A stretch of 64,000 nucleotides of DNA from positions 372,001 through 436,000 of the forward strand of contig NZ_FUYZ01000002.1 of assembly GCF_900167905.1 (NCBI RefSeq). Reading direction: 5' to 3'. A program made the translations under genes and the position numbers. The notes under the pieces were generated by a model. It saw only the letters and a program-made list of their open reading frames with translations. It was not told the DNA's origin and searched no databases. Below are positions 1 to 6,835 of this stretch, one piece after another. Each line of letters starts with the position of its first letter. Within the stretch, counting starts at the first letter, position 1. Origin of the DNA: Soonwooa buanensis (GTDB lineage: Bacteria > Bacteroidota > Bacteroidia > Flavobacteriales > Weeksellaceae).

Positions 1-699
1 TCGGGAAAGCGAATCTTGGTGCACGGTGGCGGAAAGTTGACCAGTACTTTGGCAGAAAAACTTCATGTGCCGCAACAGATGGTCGACGGTCGACGTGTAA
101 CCGATGCGCAAACTTTAGACATTGCAACGATGGTGTATGCTGGCAAAATCAACAAAAGTATTGTTGCAAAACTTCAGAATTTAGATTGCGATGCAATGGG
201 ATTTACAGGAGCGGATGCCAATTTAATTCAAGCTGAAAAACGCAGTGTCGAAGAGATCGATTTCGGATTTGTTGGCGATGTCAATCGTAAAAGTGTGAAT
301 TCGAAACTAATTCGTAAGTTTTTAAAATTAGATTTAATTCCTGTTTTCTCTGCAATTACGCACGATCATCACGGCGATTTACTTAATACGAATGCCGATT
401 CTATCGCTTCAGTTTTAGCACAAGCTTTATCAAAAAAATTCGATGTCGAATTACTATTTTGTTTTGATAAAGATGGCGTTTTAGAAGATGTTAATGACAA
501 TTCAACTTTGATAGAAGCGCTTTCCGAAGATGATGTTTTAAAACTTAAAGAAGAAAAAAAAATCCATAAAGGCATTCTCCCTAAAATCGAAAATGCTTTG
601 CTCGCCAAGAAAAACGGCGTACAAAAGATTTTTTTAATTAACGAAACCAAATTACAAGAACATATAATTTATGATAACCAAGGAACTGAAATCTGTTAA
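1..699 (+). CDS. argB: Acetylglutamate kinase (N-terminus outside window)
   Basis: Amino-acid kinase family enzyme of arginine synthesis. It phosphorylates N-acetylglutamate, or possibly N-succinylglutamate, which some Bacteroidetes use. The reading frame is open from base 1 and enters at the LVHGGGK phosphate-binding glycine loop, so roughly 25-30 N-terminal residues lie upstream of the window. A start at base 16 would cut off the nucleotide-binding beta strand and is not the real one. The GVLEDVND and KGILPKIENAL segments match the usual C-terminal part. The stop overlaps the next gene by 29 bp, which indicates translational coupling with the deacetylase. Acetyl versus succinyl substrate cannot be told from sequence alone. 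Confidence 0.93.
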   Translation, partial: SGKRILVHGGGKLTSTLAEKLHVPQQMVDGRRVTDAQTLDIATMVYAGKINKSIVAKLQNLDCDAMGFTGADANLIQAEKRSVEEIDFGFVGDVNRKSVNSKLIRKFLKLDLIPVFSAITHDHHGDLLNTNADSIASVLAQALSKKFDVELLFCFDKDGVLEDVNDNSTLIEALSEDDVLKLKEEKKIHKGILPKIENALLAKKNGVQKIFLINETKLQEHIIYDNQGTEIC

Positions 700-1759
700 C
701 CATATCGACGAGCTACTCGACAACGCGACCAAACTCTTAAAAAAGATGATCGCGACGCCTTCGCTTAGCAAGGAAGAGTACGACGTATCGTTGGTGATAG
801 AAAGTTTTTTTAAAGAAAAAGGCGTAGCAATTAACCGCTACAAAAATAATATATGGGCAACCAACAAAAATTTTGATGCTTCCAAACCTTCAATTTTGTT
901 AAATACCCACCACGACACGGTTAAGCCCAACAAAGCTTACACGATGGATCCTTTTATCCCAGTCGAAAAAGACGGAAAAATCTTTGGATTGGGAAGTAAC
1001 GACGCAGGCGCGTCTTTGGTGGCGATGTCTCAAGTTTTTCTTCATTTTTATGAAAAAGAAAACTTGTCTCACAACTTGATTATTGCACTAACAGCAGAAG
1101 AAGAAATCTCTGGCGTTGACGGTATCGAAGCTTTGTTTCCTCAACTTCCAAACGTAGAATTGGCGATTGTTGGCGAACCTACAAAAATGAATTTAGCGAT
1201 TGCCGAAAAAGGACTTTTGGTGATTGATGGCGAAATGCAAGGCACAGCGTCTCATGCAGCGCATCCTAACAATGACAACGCGATTGTGAAATGCATGGCA
1301 GATTTGCAACATATCTTAAACTACAAATTCGAGAAAACTTCAGAATATCTTGGCGATGTCAAAGTCACGCTAACGGTGATTAATGCAGGGACGCAGCACA
1401 ATGTAGTGCCAGAAAAATGCAATTTCACGTTGGATGTTCGTGTGACCGATGAGTACAGCAACAAAGAGGTTTTCGACATCATCCAATCCGAAATGAAATC
1501 CACGCTTACACCGCGTTCGTTTAGACTTAATTCCTCAAAAATCGAAATTGCGCATCCTTTTGTGCAGGCTGGTTTGGCGCTTGGCAGGACGACTTACGGT
1601 TCGCCGACTTCGTCCGATCAGGCGATTATTCCGTGCACTTCGGTCAAGATGGGCCCGGGCGACAGTTTGCGTTCGCATACGGCGGATGAGTTTATCTACA
1701 TTGCCGAAATCAAGGACGGAATCGAAATTTACATCAATATTTTAGAACAGGTTTTATAG
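671..1759 (+). CDS. argE: M20 family deacetylase, acetylornithine deacetylase-like
   Basis: Zinc-dependent M20 peptidase-fold amidohydrolase of 362 residues, expected to remove the acyl group from N-acyl-ornithine or N-acyl-citrulline and close the linear arginine pathway. Visible metal-site motifs: NTHHDTV (H80, D82), GSNDAGAS (bridging D111), the TAEEE glutamate pair at 143-145, GEPTKM near 190 and a C-terminal SHTADEF. The dimerisation domain lies between about residues 170 and 280. It starts inside the end of argB and is followed after a 320-bp gap by argH, so context supports arginine synthesis over a general dipeptidase. The actual acyl substrate is inferred. Confidence 0.85.
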   Translation: MITKELKSVNHIDELLDNATKLLKKMIATPSLSKEEYDVSLVIESFFKEKGVAINRYKNNIWATNKNFDASKPSILLNTHHDTVKPNKAYTMDPFIPVEKDGKIFGLGSNDAGASLVAMSQVFLHFYEKENLSHNLIIALTAEEEISGVDGIEALFPQLPNVELAIVGEPTKMNLAIAEKGLLVIDGEMQGTASHAAHPNNDNAIVKCMADLQHILNYKFEKTSEYLGDVKVTLTVINAGTQHNVVPEKCNFTLDVRVTDEYSNKEVFDIIQSEMKSTLTPRSFRLNSSKIEIAHPFVQAGLALGRTTYGSPTSSDQAIIPCTSVKMGPGDSLRSHTADEFIYIAEIKDGIEIYINILEQVL

Positions 1760-1766
1760 TTTTTTT

Positions 1767-1876
1767 ATTTGGGCAGCTATTTCTATCCTCCGCTCCCGCT
1801 TTTTTGTTATTGCAATCCTCGTTCCTCGAAATTGCAAAAACAAAAAGAGCTCCGCTCAGGCTGGGCTGCGACTACT
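1767..1876 (+). repeat. Class A interspersed element, copy 1
   Basis: Opens with ATTTGGGCAGC directly after a T-tract just past the argE stop. It continues with a CTCCGCTCCCGCTTTTTTG block, a small central hairpin (TTGCAAT paired with ATTGCAA), then AAAAAGAGCTCCGCTCAGG and GGGCTGCGACTAC. The two conserved blocks recur in four other gaps of this window (38.36, 40.65, 45.50 and 55.68 kb). The rest of the gap to 2079 is AT-rich and carries degenerate heptamer-like text (GATTTACGA, CCGACAACAGTCAACC) and a short TTTCGA/TCGAAA inverted repeat before argH. I see no gene in it. Confidence 0.75.
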
Positions 1877-2079
1877 AACTGGTTTTAGGAATTTTGATTT
1901 TAGATTTACGAATTTTTGACTTACGATTTTCAGTTCGTCATTTCGAGTAGCCTAGCGAATCGAAAAATATTATGATTTACGATTTATCATTTTGACGAAA
2001 GAGAAATCTTTGTTCACAAATAACCGACAACAGTCAACCAAAAACCATCAACTAAAAACCTATTAATTTAAGAAACAAA

Positions 2080-3384
2080 ATGAAAAAAATTTGGCAGAAA
2101 GACCAATCCAAAACAGACGATTTAGTCAACAAATTTACTGTTGGTAAGGATTTGGATTTTGATGACCGTTTAGCAAAATACGACGTCATCGGCTCGATGG
2201 CGCACTGCAAAATGTTAGCAGAAGTTGGTTTGATTTCTTATGAAGAATCAACGGCGATGCTAAAGGTTTTAGATTCTATTTTAGAAGACATTAATGCTGG
2301 TAATTTCGAAATCGATAAGTCAGCAGAGGATATACATTCCCAAGTGGAAGCGATTTTAATAGAAAAATTAGGCGACACAGGAAAGAAAATTCACACCGCA
2401 AGATCACGTAACGATCAAGTTTTGTTGGACATCAAATTATATTTGCAACAAGAGATTCGCGAGATTTCTGCTTTGGTGGATACCTTGTTCCAAACTTTGA
2501 TTTCGTTAGCAGAACAACATCAAAAGGTGTTAGTGCCGGGTTATACGCATTTTCAAATTGCGATGCCTTCGTCTTTTGGATTGTGGTTTGGCGCTTATGC
2601 AGAATCGCTTTTAGATGATGTAGAATTGTTGTTGTCGGTTAAGAATATCATTAACAAAAATCCGTTGGGTTCAGCAGCAGGTTATGGTTCGTCATTCCCG
2701 ATTGATAGAGCAAGTACAACTTCCAAATTAGGTTTTATTTCCATGAATCATAATTCGGTTTATGCACAAATGACACGCGGAAAATCGGAGAAATTATTAG
2801 CGTCCGCTTTGTCAGTTTTAGCAGGAACTTTAAGCAAATTCAGTTATGATGTTTGTTTATATTTAAGTCAAAATTTTGATTTTATTAGCTTTCCAAAAGA
2901 GTTTACGACAGGTAGTAGCATTATGCCACACAAGAAAAATCCTGATATTTTTGAGTTGGTAAGAGCGCGTTGCAATCGTATACAATCGCTTCCGAATGAG
3001 TTGATTTTGTTGACTAATAATTTGCCGTCGGGTTATCATCGTGATATGCAGTTGACAAAAGAAATTTTGTTCCCAGCAATCGATTCTTTAAAGGAATGTT
3101 TAGAAATTCTTAATTACACGCTTCCAAATATCCAAGTTAAAGACGGGATTTTAGAAGATGAAAAATACAAATATCTTTTCAGTGTTGAGAAGATTAATGA
3201 AGAAGTAAAAGCTGGTGCGTCTTTCCGAGATGCTTATGTAAGTGTCGGGAATGCCATTGAAAATCAAGAATTCGATTACGATATCAAAGATCTCCAACAC
3301 AGCCACCAAGGCAGTATCGGAAATCTTTGTTTAGATGAAGTTGCGCACCAATTCCATAAGATTGCTACGAAACTTCAAGCTTAG
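2080..3384 (+). CDS. argH: Argininosuccinate lyase
   Basis: Fumarase/aspartase superfamily lyase that splits argininosuccinate into arginine and fumarate, the last step of arginine synthesis. 434 residues, close to the family norm of about 430-460. Visible: HTARSRNDQV near residue 105, the GYTHFQIAMP segment near 155, and the superfamily signature GSSIMPHKKNPD at about residue 278 carrying the catalytic serine loop. Start ATG follows an A-rich leader without a Shine-Dalgarno. Its last 4 bases overlap the end of the convergent lrp gene, with no terminator between them. Same strand as argB and argE, but separated from them by a class A element. Confidence 0.96.
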   Translation: MKKIWQKDQSKTDDLVNKFTVGKDLDFDDRLAKYDVIGSMAHCKMLAEVGLISYEESTAMLKVLDSILEDINAGNFEIDKSAEDIHSQVEAILIEKLGDTGKKIHTARSRNDQVLLDIKLYLQQEIREISALVDTLFQTLISLAEQHQKVLVPGYTHFQIAMPSSFGLWFGAYAESLLDDVELLLSVKNIINKNPLGSAAGYGSSFPIDRASTTSKLGFISMNHNSVYAQMTRGKSEKLLASALSVLAGTLSKFSYDVCLYLSQNFDFISFPKEFTTGSSIMPHKKNPDIFELVRARCNRIQSLPNELILLTNNLPSGYHRDMQLTKEILFPAIDSLKECLEILNYTLPNIQVKDGILEDEKYKYLFSVEKINEEVKAGASFRDAYVSVGNAIENQEFDYDIKDLQHSHQGSIGNLCLDEVAHQFHKIATKLQA

Positions 3385-3836
3385 TCAAGTTTGAAAGTAG
3401 TAGTTTTCTTTACTTCATGCAGTACAATAGAACTGTGATACAAGCCGATATTCGGTGAATTTGATATGACATTAACAGCGAAGTCGTTGTAAGAGTTGAT
3501 GTCTTTTGCGATAATTTTTAACATATAGTCGTACTCACCAGAAAGACTCGTGATTTCTTGCACTTCATCGAATTTTTCGATGTGTTCTTCAAAGGCTTCC
3601 AAAGCTTTTTTGGATTGTTCTTTCAGTCGAATGTTGCAATAGACGATGATGTTGAGACCGAGCTTTTCGCGGTTAAGTAGAGCAACATATTTTTCGATGA
3701 CTTTTTGTTTTTCGAGTTGCTTGATACGCTCGTAAGTTGGCGTGAAGGTAAGTCCAATCCTCTCCGAGATTTCTTTCACTGATAATGTAGAATCTTGTTG
3801 AAGAATACTTAGAATCATTCTGTCTTTAGCATCCAT
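3381..3836 (-). CDS. Lrp/AsnC family transcriptional regulator
   Basis: 151-residue feast/famine regulator with an N-terminal winged helix-turn-helix (residues about 4-60, DRMILSILQQDSTLSVKEIS and RIGLTFTPTYERIKQLE) and a C-terminal RAM/AsnC ligand-binding alpha-beta domain (about 65-150, ending in the SGEYDYMLKI core). Lrp/AsnC proteins bind amino acids and repress or activate metabolic genes. It converges on argH with a 4-bp overlap of stop codons and sits 120 bp from the divergent pyrB leader promoter, so arginine or pyrimidine genes are plausible targets; this is inference. A TATTTTTG -7 box lies about 15 bp before its ATG on the minus strand. Confidence 0.92.
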   Translation of the reverse strand: MDAKDRMILSILQQDSTLSVKEISERIGLTFTPTYERIKQLEKQKVIEKYVALLNREKLGLNIIVYCNIRLKEQSKKALEAFEEHIEKFDEVQEITSLSGEYDYMLKIIAKDINSYNDFAVNVISNSPNIGLYHSSIVLHEVKKTTTFKLD

Positions 3837-3920
3837 GATTTATGATTTTTAACAAAAATATAAAAATTGTTAAGAAAAACAACGAGATGATAAAAAATGT
3901 TAAAAAGTCTAAAAAATATT

Positions 3921-3950
3921 TTTGAGAATTAATAGAAAAGTCTATCTTTG
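3921..3950 (+). promoter_or_regulatory. Promoter of the pyrB leader
   Basis: Bacteroidetes-type promoter: TTTG at 3921-3924 and a perfect -7 box TATCTTTG at 3943-3950, 18 bp apart. The leader ATG begins 6 nt after the box, so the transcript is predicted to start at or within a few bases of that ATG. Confidence 0.65.
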
Positions 3951-3956
3951 CAGTTA

Positions 3957-4025
3957 ATGAAAAAAGCATTATTGATATCATTAGATTTACCGGGCGTAAG
4001 CGCTCTTTACGATATTTTTAATTAA
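3957..4025 (+). CDS. Candidate pyrB leader peptide, 22 aa
   Basis: A short ORF, ATG at 3957 and TAA at 4023-4025. It encodes a leucine-rich peptide that begins MKKALLISLDLPG and ends YDIFN (5 Leu in 22 residues). It begins just after a strong -7 box, and its stop codon overlaps the first bases of a terminator hairpin. That geometry is what coupled transcription-translation attenuation requires, as in enterobacterial pyrL-pyrBI, where low UTP slows RNA polymerase so that the ribosome blocks the terminator. The peptide itself has no recognised family. It could instead be a chance ORF, but position and spacing argue for a leader. Confidence 0.55.
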   Translation: MKKALLISLDLPGVSALYDIFN

Positions 4026-4054
4026 AAGCGAGGATTGTTGTCCTCGCTTTTTTT
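4024..4054 (+). terminator. Intrinsic terminator/attenuator upstream of pyrB
   Basis: Arms AAAAGCGAGGA (4024-4034) and TCCTCGCTTTT (4041-4051) pair over 11 bp around a 6-nt loop and run into seven T residues (4048-4054). It lies between the leader ORF and pyrB, 22 bp before the pyrB ATG. A ribosome finishing the leader at 4025 would cover the left arm. Confidence 0.75.
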
Positions 4055-4076
4055 GTGCTCAAAACTCAAAATAAAG

Positions 4077-4967
4077 ATGTTTAATATTACACAACTTAGC
4101 CAAGAAAAGATTAACAAGATTATCCAAGATGCCTTGGAAATCGCAGGTGGGAAAAGCTTCAAAGCCAAGCAAGATATTTTTGTATCGAATTTGTTTTTTG
4201 AAGATAGTACAAGAACGAAAACTAGTTTTGACATCGCAGAGCGAAAGTTAGGACTTAAAGTAGTTCCGTTTGATGCGTCGCACAGTTCGGTTAACAAAGG
4301 CGAAAGTCTTTACGACACTGTCAAGACAATCGAAAGTTTGGGCGTTAACTTGGTGGTGATTCGTCACAAACAAGATCGCTTTTATGAAGATTTAAAAAAT
4401 ATCAACATTCCGATTATCAACGCAGGCGACGGAACGGGAAATCATCCATCGCAATGCATGTTGGATTTGGTGACAATTTTCCAAGAATTTGGAAAATTTG
4501 AAGGCCTTAAAGTTGGGATTGTTGGTGATGTTAAACACAGTAGAGTAGCCAACTCCAACGCCGAAGCTCTGCGGAAATTAGGAGCAAAAGTTTACTTCTC
4601 AGGACCATCAAAATGGTTTGATGAAGGCGCTATTATTAACGGAACTTTCTTAGCTTTTAATGAATTAGTAAAAGAAGTTGATGTGTTAATATTGTTGAGA
4701 ATTCAACACGAAAGACATGAAAATAAACATGGATTTTCGGCAGAAGAATATCACAAAAAATATGGTTTAACCAAAGAACGTGAAAAATTAATGAAACCAA
4801 ACGCCATCATCATGCATCCAGCGCCAATTAACAGAGGTGTTGAGATTGATACAGATTTGGTAGAATGCGAACGTTCGAGGATTTTTAAACAAATGGAAAA
4901 CGGCGTTTACGCAAGAATGGCAATTCTAAAAGACGCTTTGGAACAAAAAGGATTTGAGTTTGAATAA
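4077..4967 (+). CDS. pyrB: Aspartate carbamoyltransferase catalytic chain
   Basis: Catalyses carbamoyl phosphate + aspartate to carbamoyl aspartate, the first committed pyrimidine step. 296 residues from ATG 4077, a normal length. A TTG at 4035 would extend the ORF but lies inside the terminator hairpin and adds non-family residues. Seen: carbamoyl-phosphate loop STRTKTSF (from S44), HPSQ (H123) and [10 protein letters not shown] (H247), which fit ATCase rather than ornithine or N-acylornithine carbamoyltransferase. No pyrI regulatory chain is adjacent, so it is probably a stand-alone trimer, regulated at the leader. carA and carB downstream supply its carbamoyl phosphate. Confidence 0.94.
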   Translation: MFNITQLSQEKINKIIQDALEIAGGKSFKAKQDIFVSNLFFEDSTRTKTSFDIAERKLGLKVVPFDASHSSVNKGESLYDTVKTIESLGVNLVVIRHKQDRFYEDLKNINIPIINAGDGTGNHPSQCMLDLVTIFQEFGKFEGLKVGIVGDVKHSRVANSNAEALRKLGAKVYFSGPSKWFDEGAIINGTFLAFNELVKEVDVLILLRIQHERHENKHGFSAEEYHKKYGLTKEREKLMKPNAIIMHPAPINRGVEIDTDLVECERSRIFKQMENGVYARMAILKDALEQKGFEFE

Positions 4968-5113
4968 AAGACAATAAGATTTGAGATTTCAGATATCAGA
5001 CAAATAAAGTCTAAAATCTGATGTCTAATGCTTAATGTTTAAAAAATAGAAAAGACAATAAGATATGAGATTTCAGATATCAGACAAATAAAGTCTAAAA
5101 TCTGATGTCTAAT
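4966..5113. repeat. Two direct copies of a 64-bp sequence between pyrB and carA
   Basis: Copy 1 at 4966-5029 and copy 2 at 5050-5113 differ at one base (T4981 versus A5065), with 20 bp between them. Each holds a weak internal inverted repeat (AGATATCAGAC against GTCTAAAATCT). The first copy begins inside the pyrB stop codon. No ORF. It fills the pyrB-carA spacer. Confidence 0.85.
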
Positions 5114-5134
5114 ATCTAACATCTAATAAATAAA

Positions 5135-6217
5135 ATGAAAAAGAAATTAATATTAGAATCGGGTGAAGTATTCCACGGAACGGGTTTCGGAGCCAATTTG
5201 GATACCGATGGAGAAGTGGTTTTCAACACAGGAATGACAGGTTATCAAGAGTTGATTTCTGACCCATCGTACTGCGGACAAATCGTTTGTATGACGTATC
5301 CGTTAATCGGAAATTACGGAATCAACCGCGATGATTATGAAAGTATCGAACCTGCAATTAAAGGTTTAATTGTTAAAGAAGTTTGCGATTTACCATCGAA
5401 TTTCAGAACACAAATGGATTTGGATGAGTTTTTCCAAAAGAAAAATTTAAGCGGAATTGCTGGAATAGACACCAGAAAACTAACAAGAATTCTTCGTAAC
5501 AAAGGTGTTGTAAAAGGAAAGATTGTTAACGCTGATGCTGATGAAGCTGCAGTAATTTCCGAATTAAAAGGAACAAACTTCCCAACCAACCAAGTGGAAA
5601 TGGTTTCTACAAAAACACCTTACGCTGCTCCAGGAAGAGGATTGAAAGTTGTTTTGGTAGATTTCGGTTCTAAATTGGGAATTATCCGTGAGCTTTCTCA
5701 AAGAGATTGCGACATCACGGTGGTTTCTCAGGATACAACAGCGGAAGAAATTCTTTTGATGGATCCAGACGGCGTGATGCTTTCTAACGGTCCTGGTGAT
5801 CCAGAAGATGTTCCTCATGCGTTGGAAATGATTCGCGGAATTTTGGGAAAAGTTCCAATTTTCGGAATCTGTTTAGGACATCAATTAATTGCTTTGGCTT
5901 GTGGCGCGAAAACTTTTAAATTAAAATTCGGACACAGAGGTGGAAATCATCCAGTTTTAGATTTGGAAAAAAATATGGTGGCGATAACTTCTCAAAATCA
6001 TGGTTACGCAGTTGACCAAGATTCTTTGAAAAATACAGATTTAATAGAAACGCACATTGCTCTTAACGACAGAACCAACGAAGGTGTTAAACACAAAATC
6101 CACCCTTGTTTCTCTGTACAATATCATCCAGAAGCAAGTCCAGGTCCAGAAGACGCGAATTATTTGTTTGATGAGTTTATTGAGTTGATGTATCAATATA
6201 AAAATGTAACAGTTTAA
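5135..6217 (+). CDS. carA: Carbamoyl-phosphate synthase small (glutaminase) chain
   Basis: Hydrolyses glutamine and channels ammonia to CarB. 360 residues. N-terminal CPSase small-chain domain (about 1-135, with LISDPSYCGQIVCMTYPLIGNYG) and C-terminal class I glutamine amidotransferase domain (about 170-355). The nucleophile elbow GICLGHQ places Cys at 246; the partner His331 and Glu333 lie in YHPEASPGPED. Product serves both pyrimidine (PyrB next door) and arginine synthesis (argBEH nearby). Its partner carB is displaced 619 bp downstream by a transposase gene that begins 2 bp after the carA stop. Confidence 0.96.
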   Translation: MKKKLILESGEVFHGTGFGANLDTDGEVVFNTGMTGYQELISDPSYCGQIVCMTYPLIGNYGINRDDYESIEPAIKGLIVKEVCDLPSNFRTQMDLDEFFQKKNLSGIAGIDTRKLTRILRNKGVVKGKIVNADADEAAVISELKGTNFPTNQVEMVSTKTPYAAPGRGLKVVLVDFGSKLGIIRELSQRDCDITVVSQDTTAEEILLMDPDGVMLSNGPGDPEDVPHALEMIRGILGKVPIFGICLGHQLIALACGAKTFKLKFGHRGGNHPVLDLEKNMVAITSQNHGYAVDQDSLKNTDLIETHIALNDRTNEGVKHKIHPCFSVQYHPEASPGPEDANYLFDEFIELMYQYKNVTV

Positions 6218-6219
6218 TA

Positions 6220-6666
6220 ATGTCAACATTCCGACAAATATATTATCAAATCGTATTTAGCACAAAGCACAGAAAACCTGCTTTGGATATTGAACACGAG
6301 GAGGAACTTTACAAATATATCTGGGGAATTTTGAAAAATAATAACTGTAAACTTTATCGTATTAATGGAATGCCAGACCACATTCATATTTTCACCGACT
6401 TACATCCGTCAATTGCGCTAAGTGATTTGGTTCGAGATATTAAAGTTGCAAGTAATTTATGGATGAAACAAAGTGGTTTGTTTCCAGAATTTGAAGAATG
6501 GCAAAGCGGATATGGTGCTTTTACTTATTCTGAAAATGAGAAAGATGCGGTAATAAATTATATTAAAAATCAGAAAACTCATCATCAAAAAGAAAATTTT
6601 GAAACTGAATATAAAAATCTTTTAAAGGATAATGGGATTGAATTTGATGATAAATTTTTGTGGTAA
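6220..6666 (+). CDS. REP-associated / IS200-like Y1 (HUH) transposase
   Basis: 148-residue single-domain HUH endonuclease of the Y1 transposase superfamily. The HUH motif is PDHIHIF (H54, H56) and the likely catalytic tyrosine is Y114 in VINYIKNQ with Q118. The N-terminus QIYYQIVFSTKHRKP and the motif GYGAFTYS resemble the RAYT (REP-associated tyrosine transposase) branch rather than IS605 proper: there is no TnpB and no recognisable left-end hairpin before it. It starts 2 bp after the carA stop, so it is probably co-transcribed. All catalytic residues look intact. The row of hairpins directly downstream fits a resident REP/RAYT unit. Confidence 0.87.
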   Translation: MSTFRQIYYQIVFSTKHRKPALDIEHEEELYKYIWGILKNNNCKLYRINGMPDHIHIFTDLHPSIALSDLVRDIKVASNLWMKQSGLFPEFEEWQSGYGAFTYSENEKDAVINYIKNQKTHHQKENFETEYKNLLKDNGIEFDDKFLW

Positions 6667-6671
6667 AATTT

Positions 6672-6820
6672 GCCATAGGTAAAAACCTAAGGCTATTAAA
6701 ATTCAGCCGCTTCGCGGCTGCCCACGATGTCAAAGGCGAGCCACGAAGTGGCTCAACAACAATAGCCATGGATGAAATTCATGGAAATTTAACAACAATA
6801 ACCACGAACCAATCCGTGGT
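6672..6820. repeat. Row of five short hairpins next to the RAYT gene
   Basis: Successive inverted repeats: GCCATAGGT/ACCTAAGGC (6672-6693, one mismatch); CAGCCGC-TTC-GCGGCTG (6704-6720, perfect); GAGCCAC-GAA-GTGGCTC (6738-6754, perfect); CCATG/CATGG (6766-6784); ACCACG/CGTGGT (6801-6820). The last two are each preceded by the same spacer, AACAACAATA(G/A)CCA. This resembles the REP hairpins that RAYT proteins bind and process, placed between carA and carB. Confidence 0.7.
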
Positions 6821-6835
6821 CATAAAAAGAAAAAA

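Noticed and set aside
4077-4967. N-acylornithine carbamoyltransferase (argF') because of nearby arginine genes
   Set aside because: [12 protein letters not shown] and [10 protein letters not shown] fit aspartate carbamoyltransferase, and the gene is followed by carA and carB.
6220-6835. Complete IS200/IS605 insertion sequence
   Set aside because: No tnpB, no recognisable left-end hairpin upstream (only 2 bp separate it from carA), and several hairpins downstream fit REP/RAYT better than a mobile IS end.
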